Positions 48,642-57,652 of a stretch of 64,000 nt of DNA are shown in pieces; positions within the stretch are counted from its first letter, which is position 1; every line of letters starts with the position of its first letter. The translations under genes and the position numbers were made by a program. Source of the DNA: Trichormus variabilis 0441 (GTDB lineage Bacteria; Cyanobacteriota; Cyanobacteriia; Cyanobacteriales; Nostocaceae); assembly GCF_009856605.1 (NCBI RefSeq), contig NZ_CP047242.1, forward strand, positions 6,142,501 through 6,206,500. The letters are read 5' to 3'. Below the pieces are notes generated by a model. It saw nothing but the letters and a program-made list of their open reading frames with translations, did not search any database and was not told the origin of the DNA.

Positions 48642-49307
48642 TCATTTCTTAAGTTCTCCAAATTTAATATTCTTAAGATACTCATACCGATTCTGCAATT
48701 CCCGAAAGTTACTTTCAATCATGGGAAAAAGCTTGTCAGGAAAAGGCTCATTTAAATCAACTGGATTAATTGTTTGTAGTTCTTTGACAGAACGAATTGT
48801 TTTGTATACCGCGACGTGCTTGATATATTTCAATAGTTCATTAATCAAGTCTTTGCTGTTATTGGCATTTTCCGCTAAATGAATTTTCGACTCTATAATT
48901 TCCACCATTTCTTGATGATTTTTCAGGATAAATTCTTTTTCTATAGCATCACTCGCCGCTTCTGGTAAAACATTGTGTTCAGGACTTAAAGATTTGATGC
49001 GCTTCCACATGACATTATCTTTTTCTAGCCTCAAGAATATAGGCCAGTAAAATTCAGATATTTGTCTTTCTATAAACTCAATCTCTGCGTTATACCGAGC
49101 AATAGCAATCTGATTTTCTAGCTCAGAAACTTGTTGCTTCTGTTGATTTTCTAGTTCAGCAATTAGCTGTCTTTGGTAATACTTTTCATTAGTTTCATTT
49201 TTAAATATCTCAAACCTTTTATTAAGCCAGTGGCCTGCTACTAAAACAATGCCACCAAGTAAAATTTTATCAAGGACTAATTCAATAATTTTTTCCGTAA
49301 GCGCCAT
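48642..49307 (-). CDS. Hypothetical membrane-anchored coiled-coil protein
   Basis: The product has 221 residues. One hydrophobic span near the start (LLGGIVLVAGHWLNKRF) is followed by a long Glu/Gln/Arg-rich helix (QLIAELENQQKQQVSELENQIAIAR) that should form a coiled coil. No known family is recognised. Confidence 0.6.
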   Translation of the reverse strand: MALTEKIIELVLDKILLGGIVLVAGHWLNKRFEIFKNETNEKYYQRQLIAELENQQKQQVSELENQIAIARYNAEIEFIERQISEFYWPIFLRLEKDNVMWKRIKSLSPEHNVLPEAASDAIEKEFILKNHQEMVEIIESKIHLAENANNSKDLINELLKYIKHVAVYKTIRSVKELQTINPVDLNEPFPDKLFPMIESNFRELQNRYEYLKNIKFGELKK

Positions 49308-49540
49308 TTAATGGTTTTCTCCCTTGTCCAATATGAAAAGATAAATAATCTCACAATTGTAATCAGGAGGACGGAAAACGCACCTACGTAATATCACAGT
49401 ATTCTTAATATTGAGAGGAATGTAATGGCTATAGCTACTTTCTTTTGTACTGCCACATTTTATTCTCAGCGTAAAATTACAACTCAATTTGTGACAAAAT
49501 GTTATTGTTGTCCTAAAACCGACGTGATGGGATACGAGCT

Positions 49541-50107
49541 ATGGTTTCTACTAAGCGCCGCTACAGTTTGGATGAATATCGCGCTCTTGAGGAAAAAGCA
49601 GAAGGACGCAGCGAATATCGAGATGGAGAAATTGTACCTATGCCTGGAGGAACTCTCAAACATAGCCGTATTGGTCGAAATATTTTGACCTATTTTACCT
49701 CTGTGCTGCGTGATACTCAATTCGAGCCAATTAACAGCGATTTGCGACTGTGGATTCCTGAATATAGACGGGGAGTATATCCCGATGTGATGGTTTTTGC
49801 AGGCGAACCACAACTGAATGAGGCTCGCCTAGATGAAGTGTTAAATCCTATTTTAATTGTTGAAGTCTTATCTCCATCTACCGCAGATTACGATCGCCAA
49901 AGCAAGTTTCGGATGTATCGTACAATTCAGAGTTTTAGGGAATATTTATTAATCGAGCAGGATGAGCCGTTTGTTGAACGTTACAGCAAGCAAACTCAAG
50001 GCTGGTTACTGAGTGAATTTGACGGGTTGGAGGGTTCTATTTTTTTAGAATCAGTTGGGAAGGAGTTGGCGATCGCCGAAATTTATCGCGGTGTAGTTTT
50101 TGAGTAA
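49541..50107 (+). CDS. Uma2 family endonuclease-fold protein
   Basis: The 188-residue protein starts MVSTKRRYSLDEYRALEEKAEGRSEYRDGEIVPMPGGT, the normal Uma2 opening. The PD-(D/E)xK-like core follows (YPDVMVFAG and ILIVEVLSPSTADYDRQSKF). The fold is nuclease-like, but functions of individual Uma2 proteins are unproven. It is convergent with a second Uma2 gene at 50128. Confidence 0.88.
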   Translation: MVSTKRRYSLDEYRALEEKAEGRSEYRDGEIVPMPGGTLKHSRIGRNILTYFTSVLRDTQFEPINSDLRLWIPEYRRGVYPDVMVFAGEPQLNEARLDEVLNPILIVEVLSPSTADYDRQSKFRMYRTIQSFREYLLIEQDEPFVERYSKQTQGWLLSEFDGLEGSIFLESVGKELAIAEIYRGVVFE

Positions 50108-50127
50108 AATAGCTTTGGAGAGCGCAG

Positions 50128-50688
50128 CTAAAGCAACCAACTAAACAAATCTTTAATACTCAGATGAAGTTCACTCGCAAAGGATGGTACAGGTACGAGT
50201 GCATCTGGCTCATCAAATACTTCAGTTTCTTGTTGAGGACGGTAAACAAATACAGTTTGCTCATCGGGGTCAATTAACCAACCCATTTGAGTACCATGTT
50301 TCAAACAATGAAGGATATTTTTAGTTACTTTCGTCTGACTTTGATCAGGTGATAAAATTTCAATTGTCCAATCGGGAGCAATAAGAAAAATATTAGCAAT
50401 TTCCCCATTCTCTTCGCGGGGAATCCGACTCCAAATAAAGACGGAAATATCAGGTACAGTTGAATGATCGCCAAATGTACAACGCAGTTCAAGAAAAGCA
50501 CGAGCGATACGTTGAGGTTTAACTACACTATTAATAACAGATACACATTCACTTTGTATTGCACTGTGCTTTCCTTGCGGCATAGGTTTTTGGATAATTT
50601 TACCTTCTATGTATTCACTGGCGGGTTCAGTTTCTGGTAATTTCAGGAACTCGTCCAATGTGATGGGTTTGGATGGGGTCTGTACCAT
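50128..50688 (-). CDS. Uma2 family endonuclease-fold protein
   Basis: The 186-residue protein has ITLDEFLKLPETEPASEYIEG near the start and TVPDISVFIW with DWTIEILSPDQSQTKV as the catalytic core, then MGWLIDPDEQTVFVY. It differs from its neighbour in sequence, so it is not a fresh duplication. The pair is convergent, separated by 20 bp. Confidence 0.85.
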   Translation of the reverse strand: MVQTPSKPITLDEFLKLPETEPASEYIEGKIIQKPMPQGKHSAIQSECVSVINSVVKPQRIARAFLELRCTFGDHSTVPDISVFIWSRIPREENGEIANIFLIAPDWTIEILSPDQSQTKVTKNILHCLKHGTQMGWLIDPDEQTVFVYRPQQETEVFDEPDALVPVPSFASELHLSIKDLFSWLL

Positions 50689-50845
50689 GAAGACTGCCTC
50701 ACAAAAGGGAATACAGGCTTTGTGTATATTATGTTTTATTGTACTTTATGTTGTTGCGATCGCCTGTACATATATCTGCAATTTTACCCTTATCATGTAT
50801 AACTATGACAAGCTATTCTAACGCTCTTTTCCCAAAAACTATCCC

Positions 50846-50910
50846 GTAGGGTGCGTCAGCATTAATTGATATTCATGATGAAATAGCATACCCAAGATGA
50901 CACGCCCTAA
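50846..50910. repeat. 65-bp fold-back repeat, copy 3 (in the nifD element)
   Basis: The left end GTAGGGTGCGTCAGC is intact. The right end GATGACACGCCCTAA is degenerate. Length and core (TTCATGATGAAATAG) match the copy at 43709-43773. Confidence 0.78.
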
Positions 50911-50920
50911 TGGCTAATTA

Positions 50921-51943
50921 CTACCTGTAGGGAACTTGATATTCAGAGGAAACACCATCTAATTGTATCTCACAGTAAATCATGACTTCCCCATCCCAAG
51001 TCATACAACGAGATCCGGGAGTCTCCAGCGTCAGGGTTGCACTGCTGCTACCACGGTAAAACTTAATATCTGGAGTTGTCTTAGAAAACTCGTTTTGAAA
51101 GAACAGAAGTGGCAGCTTACTAATTTGTTCAGCAATTGACTCTATGTCATATTGACCAGTGGGAGAAGTAACAGCGACTGGGCGAGGCAATTTTATTCCG
51201 TGAAAATGACGGACAGTTCTAGCAATCGCATTCCTCAAATGATGGCCAACCCTATACATATTTGCAAAGTGATAACGTAAGTCACAATTAAAGGAAATAG
51301 CACTTTTACCATCAGGATGAATTTCATAATCAGGCCCTATGCGCCCATTAGGTTGCATTCCTTCAAGAAAATATCCAACGATACGAGCATTGTGAGGAAA
51401 TAATTGAATATTTTCCTCTACAGTACGTGCAACCACACCACGTCCTCTTGAATACATCATTATAGAACGTAATTGACCACCATTGTGTTTGATTTTATTA
51501 ACTATCGGAGCAAATGATTCCCTGTAACCGTTAACTGCATTCCGAAATTCCTTATATGCAGGGTGATTGGCCTTTTCTAGCCAACTTTCTACATATTTTT
51601 CCTGAACTTGAATAGATGGATGAATAACTTTCAGAATTCGGTAGCAATCATCAATATGAGATTGTAGGGCGTGTAGTAATTCTTTTTGTAGATCGGGTAA
51701 CTTATTCAATTGATAGTCTAGATGCCCAGTAGCCTTAAACAAGGCTGTATAAGCCAGTTCAACTTCATCTAAGATTGCCTTGAAAGCCAGCATTACTCTC
51801 TGTATTGAAAGACTATAGATTGAGAACGGATGCCGCTCTGTATAATATTTGTGATAGGTAACGCTGTCAGGAAGAAGTTTTAAACAATTAAATGCTTCAG
51901 GGTGTAAGTTACCATCTTTGTAGGTTTTACGTTCCAGTTTCAT
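50921..51943 (-). CDS. Hypothetical protein directly downstream of xisA
   Basis: The product has 340 residues from the ATG at 51943 (MKLERKTYKDGNLHPEAFNCLK). The N-terminal half is helical with repeated Leu and His positions (DLQKELLHALQSHIDDCYRILKVIHPSIQ), the middle has a glycine-rich RSIMMYSRGRGVVART stretch, and the C-terminal part is beta-rich. I do not recognise a family. It follows xisA on the same strand with a 66-bp gap and is probably co-transcribed, which makes an accessory role in excision conceivable but unproven. Confidence 0.65.
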   Translation of the reverse strand: MKLERKTYKDGNLHPEAFNCLKLLPDSVTYHKYYTERHPFSIYSLSIQRVMLAFKAILDEVELAYTALFKATGHLDYQLNKLPDLQKELLHALQSHIDDCYRILKVIHPSIQVQEKYVESWLEKANHPAYKEFRNAVNGYRESFAPIVNKIKHNGGQLRSIMMYSRGRGVVARTVEENIQLFPHNARIVGYFLEGMQPNGRIGPDYEIHPDGKSAISFNCDLRYHFANMYRVGHHLRNAIARTVRHFHGIKLPRPVAVTSPTGQYDIESIAEQISKLPLLFFQNEFSKTTPDIKFYRGSSSATLTLETPGSRCMTWDGEVMIYCEIQLDGVSSEYQVPYR

Positions 51944-52009
51944 AAAAATGTAAGTTAGCAAAATTCATACTACAATGTAGTTTAACAAACACAAATTTGA
52001 TTTGCAAAT

Positions 52010-53428
52010 TTAGCTATACTTATAAACCAACTCCATCTTTAACTTCTCAATCTCCAGCTTCAGTTTCTCATTCTCCATCCTCAACTTTACATTCTCCTCT
52101 CTAATCACCTCAATATCATTTCTCTTAGTCAAAGCCTGATTAATGGCTAACTTCCGCATATCTAGCGAAAACCAGCGCTGATAGGTTTGGGTGTGAACCT
52201 GCATACTATGCCCTAAATTATCCGCCGCCGCTTTGATTGGTATGCCTAAAATATGCGCTCGAATTGCCCAGGCGTGACGTAAATCATAGGGTTTAAAATC
52301 TAATTCAATTTTCCGAAACCACCAACTAATTCTTTGTGTTAAAGCTGTTATTTCTGCATGATTAGTTTTATCTTTTTTACTAATTGCTGTTGCCAGCATT
52401 TCTAAATATTTTGGGTTTCTTAAATCAAACTCATCAATCCATTCTTTATGTAAAGGCAATGCTTGCCTTTCACCAGTTTTACACTCTTTATCTACCTTCC
52501 AAGTTAAATCTATATTCTCTGAACTTAACCACCAATCGATATCAGGGTTAATAAAAATTTCTCTAGGACGTAAACCAAAAACTGCTAACATTCCATACGT
52601 CCAGCGCCACAGTTGCCAGCTATCTTTGACATCTTGATTAACTTGATTACCTCTAGTAGTTAAATAATCTTCAAATTTGGTAATTCCTGATAGTATTTCT
52701 GCATCTGTGGGGATGTTGCGCGAATTGCGATCGGGCATTTTAGAATATTGAGATAAATCAATTTCTATATTGAAGGTTTGGCAAAATGCAGATATGGCTC
52801 TGGCTGCATTATATCTTGCCCATTCTTTATCAATTTGCTCAATTGAATTGATGAGATTTTCCGCAGTTGCTAAATCTTTGGGATTTGTGTATCGTTGGGT
52901 GCGGGAAAAATAGTAAAAAAAGGTATGTTCGCTTTTTGTGGTGCGTTTATGGGTTTTAAAATACTCTTCGGCAAATTTTTCCAGTAAATCACCTATTGTT
53001 TGTGAATCTTTTTTAGTGGCTTCTTTGCCTAAATATTTATCGTTCCATTCAAAGGTTTTCCGCGCGATTAATTTACCTAGTTCGTAAGCTTCTTCCTCAG
53101 CCGTCTTCAGTCCGTCTAAGTTTGCAGGGATATTCAAACTGAGATTGTATTGTTTTCTCCCAGTACCGTTGGTGTCCTTGTCTCCGGGTTTAATTGGTAA
53201 CGTCGCTCTTAATTGCAGACTTCCGTTGGATTCCCGAATTGATACTTTGGTCTTTGCAGACTTCAAACGCAGATTTACCTTGTCTAAGTCTTGTAGTACT
53301 TTTGTTCTCATGTGTTCTCTTTGCTGCTGTGCTTGCAGACTTGAGCCGAGAAAACTGCCGTCGGTAGATGAAAGTGGCTCCAAGTCTGCAAAGGCTTGTT
53401 GATATTTGTCTTGACCCTGATTTTGCAT
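52010..53428 (-). CDS. xisA: Tyrosine site-specific recombinase XisA
   Basis: The product has 472 residues. The C-terminal catalytic domain has GLRPREIFI (first Arg), FKPYDLRHAWAIRAH (R384, H385), DNLGHSMQVHTQTYQRWF with the likely nucleophile Tyr416, and a C-terminal coiled tail rich in Lys/Glu/Leu heptads (about 435-470). XisA excises the nifD element during heterocyst differentiation. The gene begins 118 bp from the right attachment site and reads into the element. NtcA-like sites lie in the short upstream gap. Confidence 0.95.
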   Translation of the reverse strand: MQNQGQDKYQQAFADLEPLSSTDGSFLGSSLQAQQQREHMRTKVLQDLDKVNLRLKSAKTKVSIRESNGSLQLRATLPIKPGDKDTNGTGRKQYNLSLNIPANLDGLKTAEEEAYELGKLIARKTFEWNDKYLGKEATKKDSQTIGDLLEKFAEEYFKTHKRTTKSEHTFFYYFSRTQRYTNPKDLATAENLINSIEQIDKEWARYNAARAISAFCQTFNIEIDLSQYSKMPDRNSRNIPTDAEILSGITKFEDYLTTRGNQVNQDVKDSWQLWRWTYGMLAVFGLRPREIFINPDIDWWLSSENIDLTWKVDKECKTGERQALPLHKEWIDEFDLRNPKYLEMLATAISKKDKTNHAEITALTQRISWWFRKIELDFKPYDLRHAWAIRAHILGIPIKAAADNLGHSMQVHTQTYQRWFSLDMRKLAINQALTKRNDIEVIREENVKLRMENEKLKLEIEKLKMELVYKYS

Positions 53429-53467
53429 CGCTGTGGTATTAGCCTATATTTAGCCTAAAAATTAATG

Positions 53468-53514
53468 TGTTATCAGCAAACAATGTTCATCACTAACACT
53501 GCTCAGTGCAAACA
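53468..53514. promoter_or_regulatory. Three tandem NtcA-like sites upstream of xisA
   Basis: TGTTATCAGCAAACA (53468-53482) and TGTTCATCACTAACA (53484-53498) both match TGT-N9-ACA, and TGCTCAGTGCAAACA (53500-53514) is a one-base variant. They start exactly 16 bp apart. VF1/NtcA binding upstream of xisA at TGT-N9/10-ACA sites was reported in Anabaena, so this is very likely that regulatory array. Confidence 0.75.
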
Positions 53515-53546
53515 TTAAGCTGTTGAAAGCTATTAAACCACAAAAA

Positions 53547-53557
53547 GGATTACTCCG
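53547..53557 (+). other. Right attachment repeat of the nifD element
   Basis: GGATTACTCCG, identical to the left repeat. Here it is the first part of the nifD 3' exon-like fragment. Confidence 0.95.
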
Positions 53558-53688
53558 GCCCTTATCACGGTTACGACGGATTTGCTATCTTCGCCCGTGA
53601 CATGGATTTAGCGCTCAACAGCCCCACTTGGGACTTGATTGGCGCTCCTTGGAAGAAAGCTGCTACAAAAGCTAAGGCTGCTGCCTAA
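53547..53688 (+). CDS. nifD: nifD, 3' part (C-terminal 46 codons after rejoining)
   Basis: Read in the frame set by excision, the sequence gives [20 protein letters not shown] and then the C-terminus ending [11 protein letters not shown], with TAA at 53686-53688. This is the normal NifD C-terminus. In the unexcised chromosome this piece has no start codon of its own and is silent. Confidence 0.93.
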
Positions 53689-53710
53689 TTCCAGATAAAT
53701 AGAGGGATAG

Positions 53711-53730
53711 CCTGGGGTTGTTGCCCCAGG
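53711..53730 (+). other. Hairpin between nifD and nifK
   Basis: CCTGGGG and CCCCAGG pair around TTGTTG, 22 bp after the nifD stop. It may modulate message stability or differential nifD/nifK expression; no T-run follows, so it is not a simple terminator. Confidence 0.5.
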
Positions 53731-53887
53731 AACCCAGGGAAGAATGGTGGATGCTGAATGCTGGATGAAGATTTTTATTCATTATTCATGATTCATCACT
53801 CGTTACTACCTTGAGGAGGAGTGAACCCCCCAGGCTGTCCTCACTCATCACTTACAAACCAACCAGCAAGCTTAGAGAGATACAACA

Positions 53888-55426
53888 ATGCCTCAGAATC
53901 CTGAAAGAATTGTAGACCACGTTGATCTATTCAAACAGCCAGAATACACCGAGCTATTTGAAAACAAGAGAAAGAACTTTGAAGGCGCTCATCCTCCTGA
54001 AGAAGTTGAAAGAGTGTCTGAATGGACAAAATCTTGGGACTACCGCGAAAAGAACTTCGCTCGTGAAGCTTTAACCGTTAACCCTGCTAAAGGTTGCCAA
54101 CCTGTAGGCGCGATGTTCGCTGCTTTGGGTTTTGAAGGTACTCTACCTTTCGTACAAGGTTCTCAAGGTTGCGTTGCTTACTTCCGTACACACCTCAGCC
54201 GTCACTACAAAGAGCCTTGCTCCGCAGTATCTTCTTCCATGACAGAAGACGCAGCAGTATTCGGTGGCTTGAACAACATGGTTGAAGGTATGCAGGTTGC
54301 TTACCAACTGTACAAGCCTAAGATGATTGCTGTTTGCACCACCTGTATGGCTGAGGTTATCGGTGATGACTTAGGTGCGTTCATCACCAACTCCAAGAAT
54401 GCTGGTTCTATTCCTCAAGATTTCCCTGTACCCTTTGCTCACACCCCCAGTTTCGTTGGTTCTCACGTAACTGGTTACGACAACATGATGAAGGGTATTC
54501 TGTCTAACTTGACAGAAGGTAAGAAGAAAGCTACCAGCAACGGTAAAATCAACATCATCCCTGGTTTTGATACCTATGTAGGTAACAACCGCGAAGTTAA
54601 GCGGATGTTGGGTGTAATGGGTGTTGATTACACAATCCTGTCTGACAGCAGCGACTACTTTGATTCACCAAACACTGGTGAGTACGAAATGTACCCAGGT
54701 GGTACCAAGTTGGAAGATGCGGCTGATTCTATCAACGCTAAAGCTACTGTTGCTCTCCAAGCTTACACCACACCCAAGACCCGTGAGTATATCAAAACCC
54801 AGTGGAAGCAAGAAACACAAGTATTGCGCCCCTTTGGTGTTAAGGGTACTGACGAGTTCTTAACAGCTATCTCTGAATTGACCGGTAAGGCTATTCCTGA
54901 AGAGTTGGAAATCGAACGCGGTCGTTTAGTTGATGCTATCACCGACTCTTACGCTTGGATTCATGGTAAGAAGTTCGCTATTTACGGCGATCCAGATTTG
55001 ATCATCTCCATCACCAGCTTCTTGTTAGAGATGGGTGCTGAACCAGTACACATCCTCTGCAACAACGGTGATGACACCTTCAAAAAAGAAATGGAAGCTA
55101 TCCTCGCTGCTAGCCCATTTGGTAAAGAAGCTAAAGTCTGGATTCAAAAAGACTTGTGGCACTTCCGTTCCTTGTTGTTCACCGAGCCTGTAGACTTCTT
55201 CATCGGTAACTCCTACGGTAAGTACCTGTGGCGCGATACCAAGATCCCAATGGTGCGGATTGGTTATCCTCTCTTCGATCGCCACCACTTACACCGTTAT
55301 TCTACTCTCGGCTACCAAGGTGGTCTAAATATCCTCAACTGGGTTGTTAACACCCTGTTGGATGAAATGGATCGCAGCACCAACATCACTGGTAAGACCG
55401 ATATCTCCTTCGACTTGATTCGCTAG
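53888..55426 (+). CDS. nifK: Nitrogenase MoFe protein beta chain
   Basis: The product has 512 residues. P-cluster ligands lie in PAKGCQPVGAMFAALG, VQGSQGCVAYFRTHLSRHYK and CTTCMAEVIGDD, and SSSMTEDAAVFGG lies between. The C-terminus WVVNTLLDEMDRSTN is typical. It pairs with NifD in the alpha2-beta2 tetramer. It is transcribed with nifHD after excision of the element. The gap to nifD is about 200 bp, with repeats. Confidence 0.97.
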   Translation: MPQNPERIVDHVDLFKQPEYTELFENKRKNFEGAHPPEEVERVSEWTKSWDYREKNFAREALTVNPAKGCQPVGAMFAALGFEGTLPFVQGSQGCVAYFRTHLSRHYKEPCSAVSSSMTEDAAVFGGLNNMVEGMQVAYQLYKPKMIAVCTTCMAEVIGDDLGAFITNSKNAGSIPQDFPVPFAHTPSFVGSHVTGYDNMMKGILSNLTEGKKKATSNGKINIIPGFDTYVGNNREVKRMLGVMGVDYTILSDSSDYFDSPNTGEYEMYPGGTKLEDAADSINAKATVALQAYTTPKTREYIKTQWKQETQVLRPFGVKGTDEFLTAISELTGKAIPEELEIERGRLVDAITDSYAWIHGKKFAIYGDPDLIISITSFLLEMGAEPVHILCNNGDDTFKKEMEAILAASPFGKEAKVWIQKDLWHFRSLLFTEPVDFFIGNSYGKYLWRDTKIPMVRIGYPLFDRHHLHRYSTLGYQGGLNILNWVVNTLLDEMDRSTNITGKTDISFDLIR

Positions 55427-55449
55427 AAATTAATGCAGCGTGCCATTGA

Positions 55450-55555
55450 AAGGTAGAACTTAGGGACTGGGGATTGGGTATTGGGTACTAGGAATATTTT
55501 TTCCCAGTCCCTTCCAGTCCCCAGTAACCAATATCTAATACTCTATTCACCTCAA
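55450..55555. repeat. Short tandem repeats after nifK
   Basis: GGGACTGGGGATTGGG repeats and CCCAGTCCC repeats fill the gap before the Mo-nitrogenase domain gene. Confidence 0.65.
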
Positions 55556-55565
55556 GTTCCTTAGT

Positions 55566-55892
55566 ATGTCATCAACTCACACTCATCAGCATCATCCTAA
55601 TTTCCATCCACCAAACTATAAGAAACCAGGCGCTTTTGATGTGCTTCGTCCTTTGCGTGGTTTGGTTGATAATTTTCCGGTTAAAAATGCTCGTTTCGCT
55701 CATCTTGTTTGCCAGGTAATTCCTTGCTGTTGTCCTTTTGAGCGAGACATTAATTTATTTGGGCGGACTATCCATATTCCAGCATTGTGTAAACTCAATC
55801 CTTTGTATGACGAATTTGTCGGGTTGCGTTTTCGCGCTTTATCTTATCTAGCTGATGAATGTGGAGAGGATGTAACGAAGTACATTTGCTAG
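55566..55892 (+). CDS. Mo-dependent nitrogenase C-terminal-domain family protein
   Basis: The 108-residue protein has a His-rich start (HTHQHHPNFHPPNYKKPGAF), then LRPLRGLVDNFPVKNARFAHLVCQVIPCCCPFERDINLF and the closing ADECGEDV. This matches the small cyanobacterial family named after Mo-nitrogenase (Mo-nitro_C), found in nif and other contexts. The cluster of cysteines (CQVIPCCCPFE) is striking. Function is unknown. It lies between nifK and nifE on the same strand, so nitrogen-fixation linkage is inferred. Confidence 0.85.
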   Translation: MSSTHTHQHHPNFHPPNYKKPGAFDVLRPLRGLVDNFPVKNARFAHLVCQVIPCCCPFERDINLFGRTIHIPALCKLNPLYDEFVGLRFRALSYLADECGEDVTKYIC

Positions 55893-56209
55893 AGGTTAGA
55901 AGTTAGAGACTAGGGGCTAGGGAAAGGATTTTCTCTTGCTTTTTGTGTTATCTAATTAGCCGTATTTCTTGCAAAGGTCTGTTTATGAAAATGCTCCCGT
56001 TGATGATTTTGTCAGTTTTTTTAAACGCAAAGTATCGCGGAGTTTAACGCGGAGTAGGCGGAGGATTTTTTGTGTATTTCGCGTGATGAAAGAAGATTTT
56101 TGCAAGAAGTTTATTATGAATGGTTATCGGTGAATTGGGTGATTATTTCACTATTTATTGATGACTGATAACTGACAATTAACAACGTCGATCGCGTGCG
56201 AGAAGAGAG
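55893..56209. other. Spacer upstream of nifE
   Basis: About 315 bp with no gene or clear terminator. It probably holds the nifE promoter. GAGAAGAGAG lies right before the nifE start as its ribosome-binding site. Confidence 0.45.
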
Positions 56210-57652
56210 ATGAAGAACACCCAAGGCAAAATCAACGAGCTACTGAATGAGTCGGGATGCGAACATAATCAGCATAAGCATGGTGAGAAGAAGAATAAGT
56301 CTTGTTCACAACAAGCGCAACCTGGGGCGGCTCAAGGGGGCTGTGCATTTGATGGGGCGATGATTTCCCTAGTTCCAATTGTGGATGCGGCTCATTTGGT
56401 GCATGGCCCGATCGCCTGTGCTGGTAATTCTTGGGGTAGTCGGGGTAGTCTCTCTTCCGGTCCCCAGCTTTACAAAATGGGCTTTACTACCGATATGTCA
56501 GAAAATGATGTAATTTTCGGTGGTGAGAAGAAACTCTATAAGGCAATTCTAGAAATTCACAAACGTTACAATCCATCGGCGGTATTTGTCTACGCTACTT
56601 GCGTGACGGCGTTGATTGGTGATGATATTGATGCTGTCTGCAAAACTGCGTCCGAGAAAATTGGCACTCCTGTTATCCCCGTAATTGCTCCTGGGTTTAT
56701 TGGGAGTAAGAACTTGGGGAACCGTTTTGGTGGTGAATCTTTATTAGATTATGTTGTCGGCACAGCAGAACCGGAGTACACCACACCCTATGATATAAAC
56801 TTAATCGGCGAATATAACATCGCCGGGGAAATGTGGGGAGTCCTGCCGTTACTAGAAAAATTGGGTATTCGCGTCCTATCGAAAATCACAGGCGATGCTC
56901 GGTTTGAAGAAATCCGCTATGCACACCGCGCCAAGCTGAATGTGATGATTTGTTCACGGGCGCTGCTCAATATGGCGAGAAAGATGGAGGAAAAATACGG
57001 CATCCCCTACATTGAAGAGTCTTTCTATGGCATCGATGATATGAATCGGTGTTTGCGGAATATTGCCGCCAAATTGGGCGACCCTGATTTGCAAACGCGG
57101 ACAGAAAAGCTGATTGCAGAGGAAACGGCGGCGCTGGATTTGGCACTGGCTCCCTATCGCGCTCGTCTCAAGGGTAAGCGAGTCGTACTCTATACCGGTG
57201 GTGTCAAGAGTTGGTCGATTATCTCGGCGGCGAAGGACTTGGGTATTGAAGTTGTGGCTACCAGTACCAGAAAAAGTACAGAAGAAGATAAAGCTAAAAT
57301 CAAACGGTTGTTGGGTGCTGATGGCATCATGCTAGAAAAAGGCAACGCCAAAGAACTCCTGCAACTGGTAAAAGATACGCAAGCTGATATGTTAATTGCT
57401 GGTGGTCGTAACCAATACACCGCCCTCAAAGCCCGGATTCCCTTCCTTGATATCAACCAAGAACGCCATCATCCTTATGCTGGTTATGTGGGCATGATTG
57501 AAATGGCGCGGGAATTGTACGAAGCCCTCTACAGCCCGATTTGGGAACAAATTCGTAAGCCTGCGCCTTGGGATGAAGATATGGGAATACTGGCTCACGA
57601 ATATACAAGTAATCACGATCATATCTTGGCATCTATAGAGGAGTTAATCTGA
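56210..57652 (+). CDS. nifE: FeMo-cofactor assembly scaffold NifE
   Basis: The product has 480 residues, a NifD paralogue. Cluster-binding cysteine regions are [32 protein letters not shown] and [17 protein letters not shown], and [19 protein letters not shown] lies later. It forms the NifEN complex that matures the cofactor precursor from NifB. Its stop overlaps the nifN start by one base (TGATG), indicating translational coupling. Confidence 0.96.
   Translation: MKNTQGKINELLNESGCEHNQHKHGEKKNKSCSQQAQPGAAQGGCAFDGAMISLVPIVDAAHLVHGPIACAGNSWGSRGSLSSGPQLYKMGFTTDMSENDVIFGGEKKLYKAILEIHKRYNPSAVFVYATCVTALIGDDIDAVCKTASEKIGTPVIPVIAPGFIGSKNLGNRFGGESLLDYVVGTAEPEYTTPYDINLIGEYNIAGEMWGVLPLLEKLGIRVLSKITGDARFEEIRYAHRAKLNVMICSRALLNMARKMEEKYGIPYIEESFYGIDDMNRCLRNIAAKLGDPDLQTRTEKLIAEETAALDLALAPYRARLKGKRVVLYTGGVKSWSIISAAKDLGIEVVATSTRKSTEEDKAKIKRLLGADGIMLEKGNAKELLQLVKDTQADMLIAGGRNQYTALKARIPFLDINQERHHPYAGYVGMIEMARELYEALYSPIWEQIRKPAPWDEDMGILAHEYTSNHDHILASIEELI

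Larger units (their letters stand above)
42473..53546. mobile_element. 11-kb nifD excision element (11,074 bp)
   Basis: The element is bounded by GGATTACTCCG at 42473-42483 and 53547-53557. Recombination between the repeats removes 11,074 bp and restores nifD without changing a codon. The recombinase gene xisA lies at the nifK end, reading inward. Cargo includes an EcsC-like protein, a ribbon-helix-helix-like protein, a P450, a DUF900 hydrolase, Uma2 proteins and several unknowns. In Anabaena this element is removed during heterocyst development (established). Confidence 0.97.

Noticed and set aside
49425..49688. 87-residue plus-strand frame before the Uma2 gene
   Set aside because: It overlaps the Uma2 frame at 49541 in another frame; the Uma2 start is clear and conserved.
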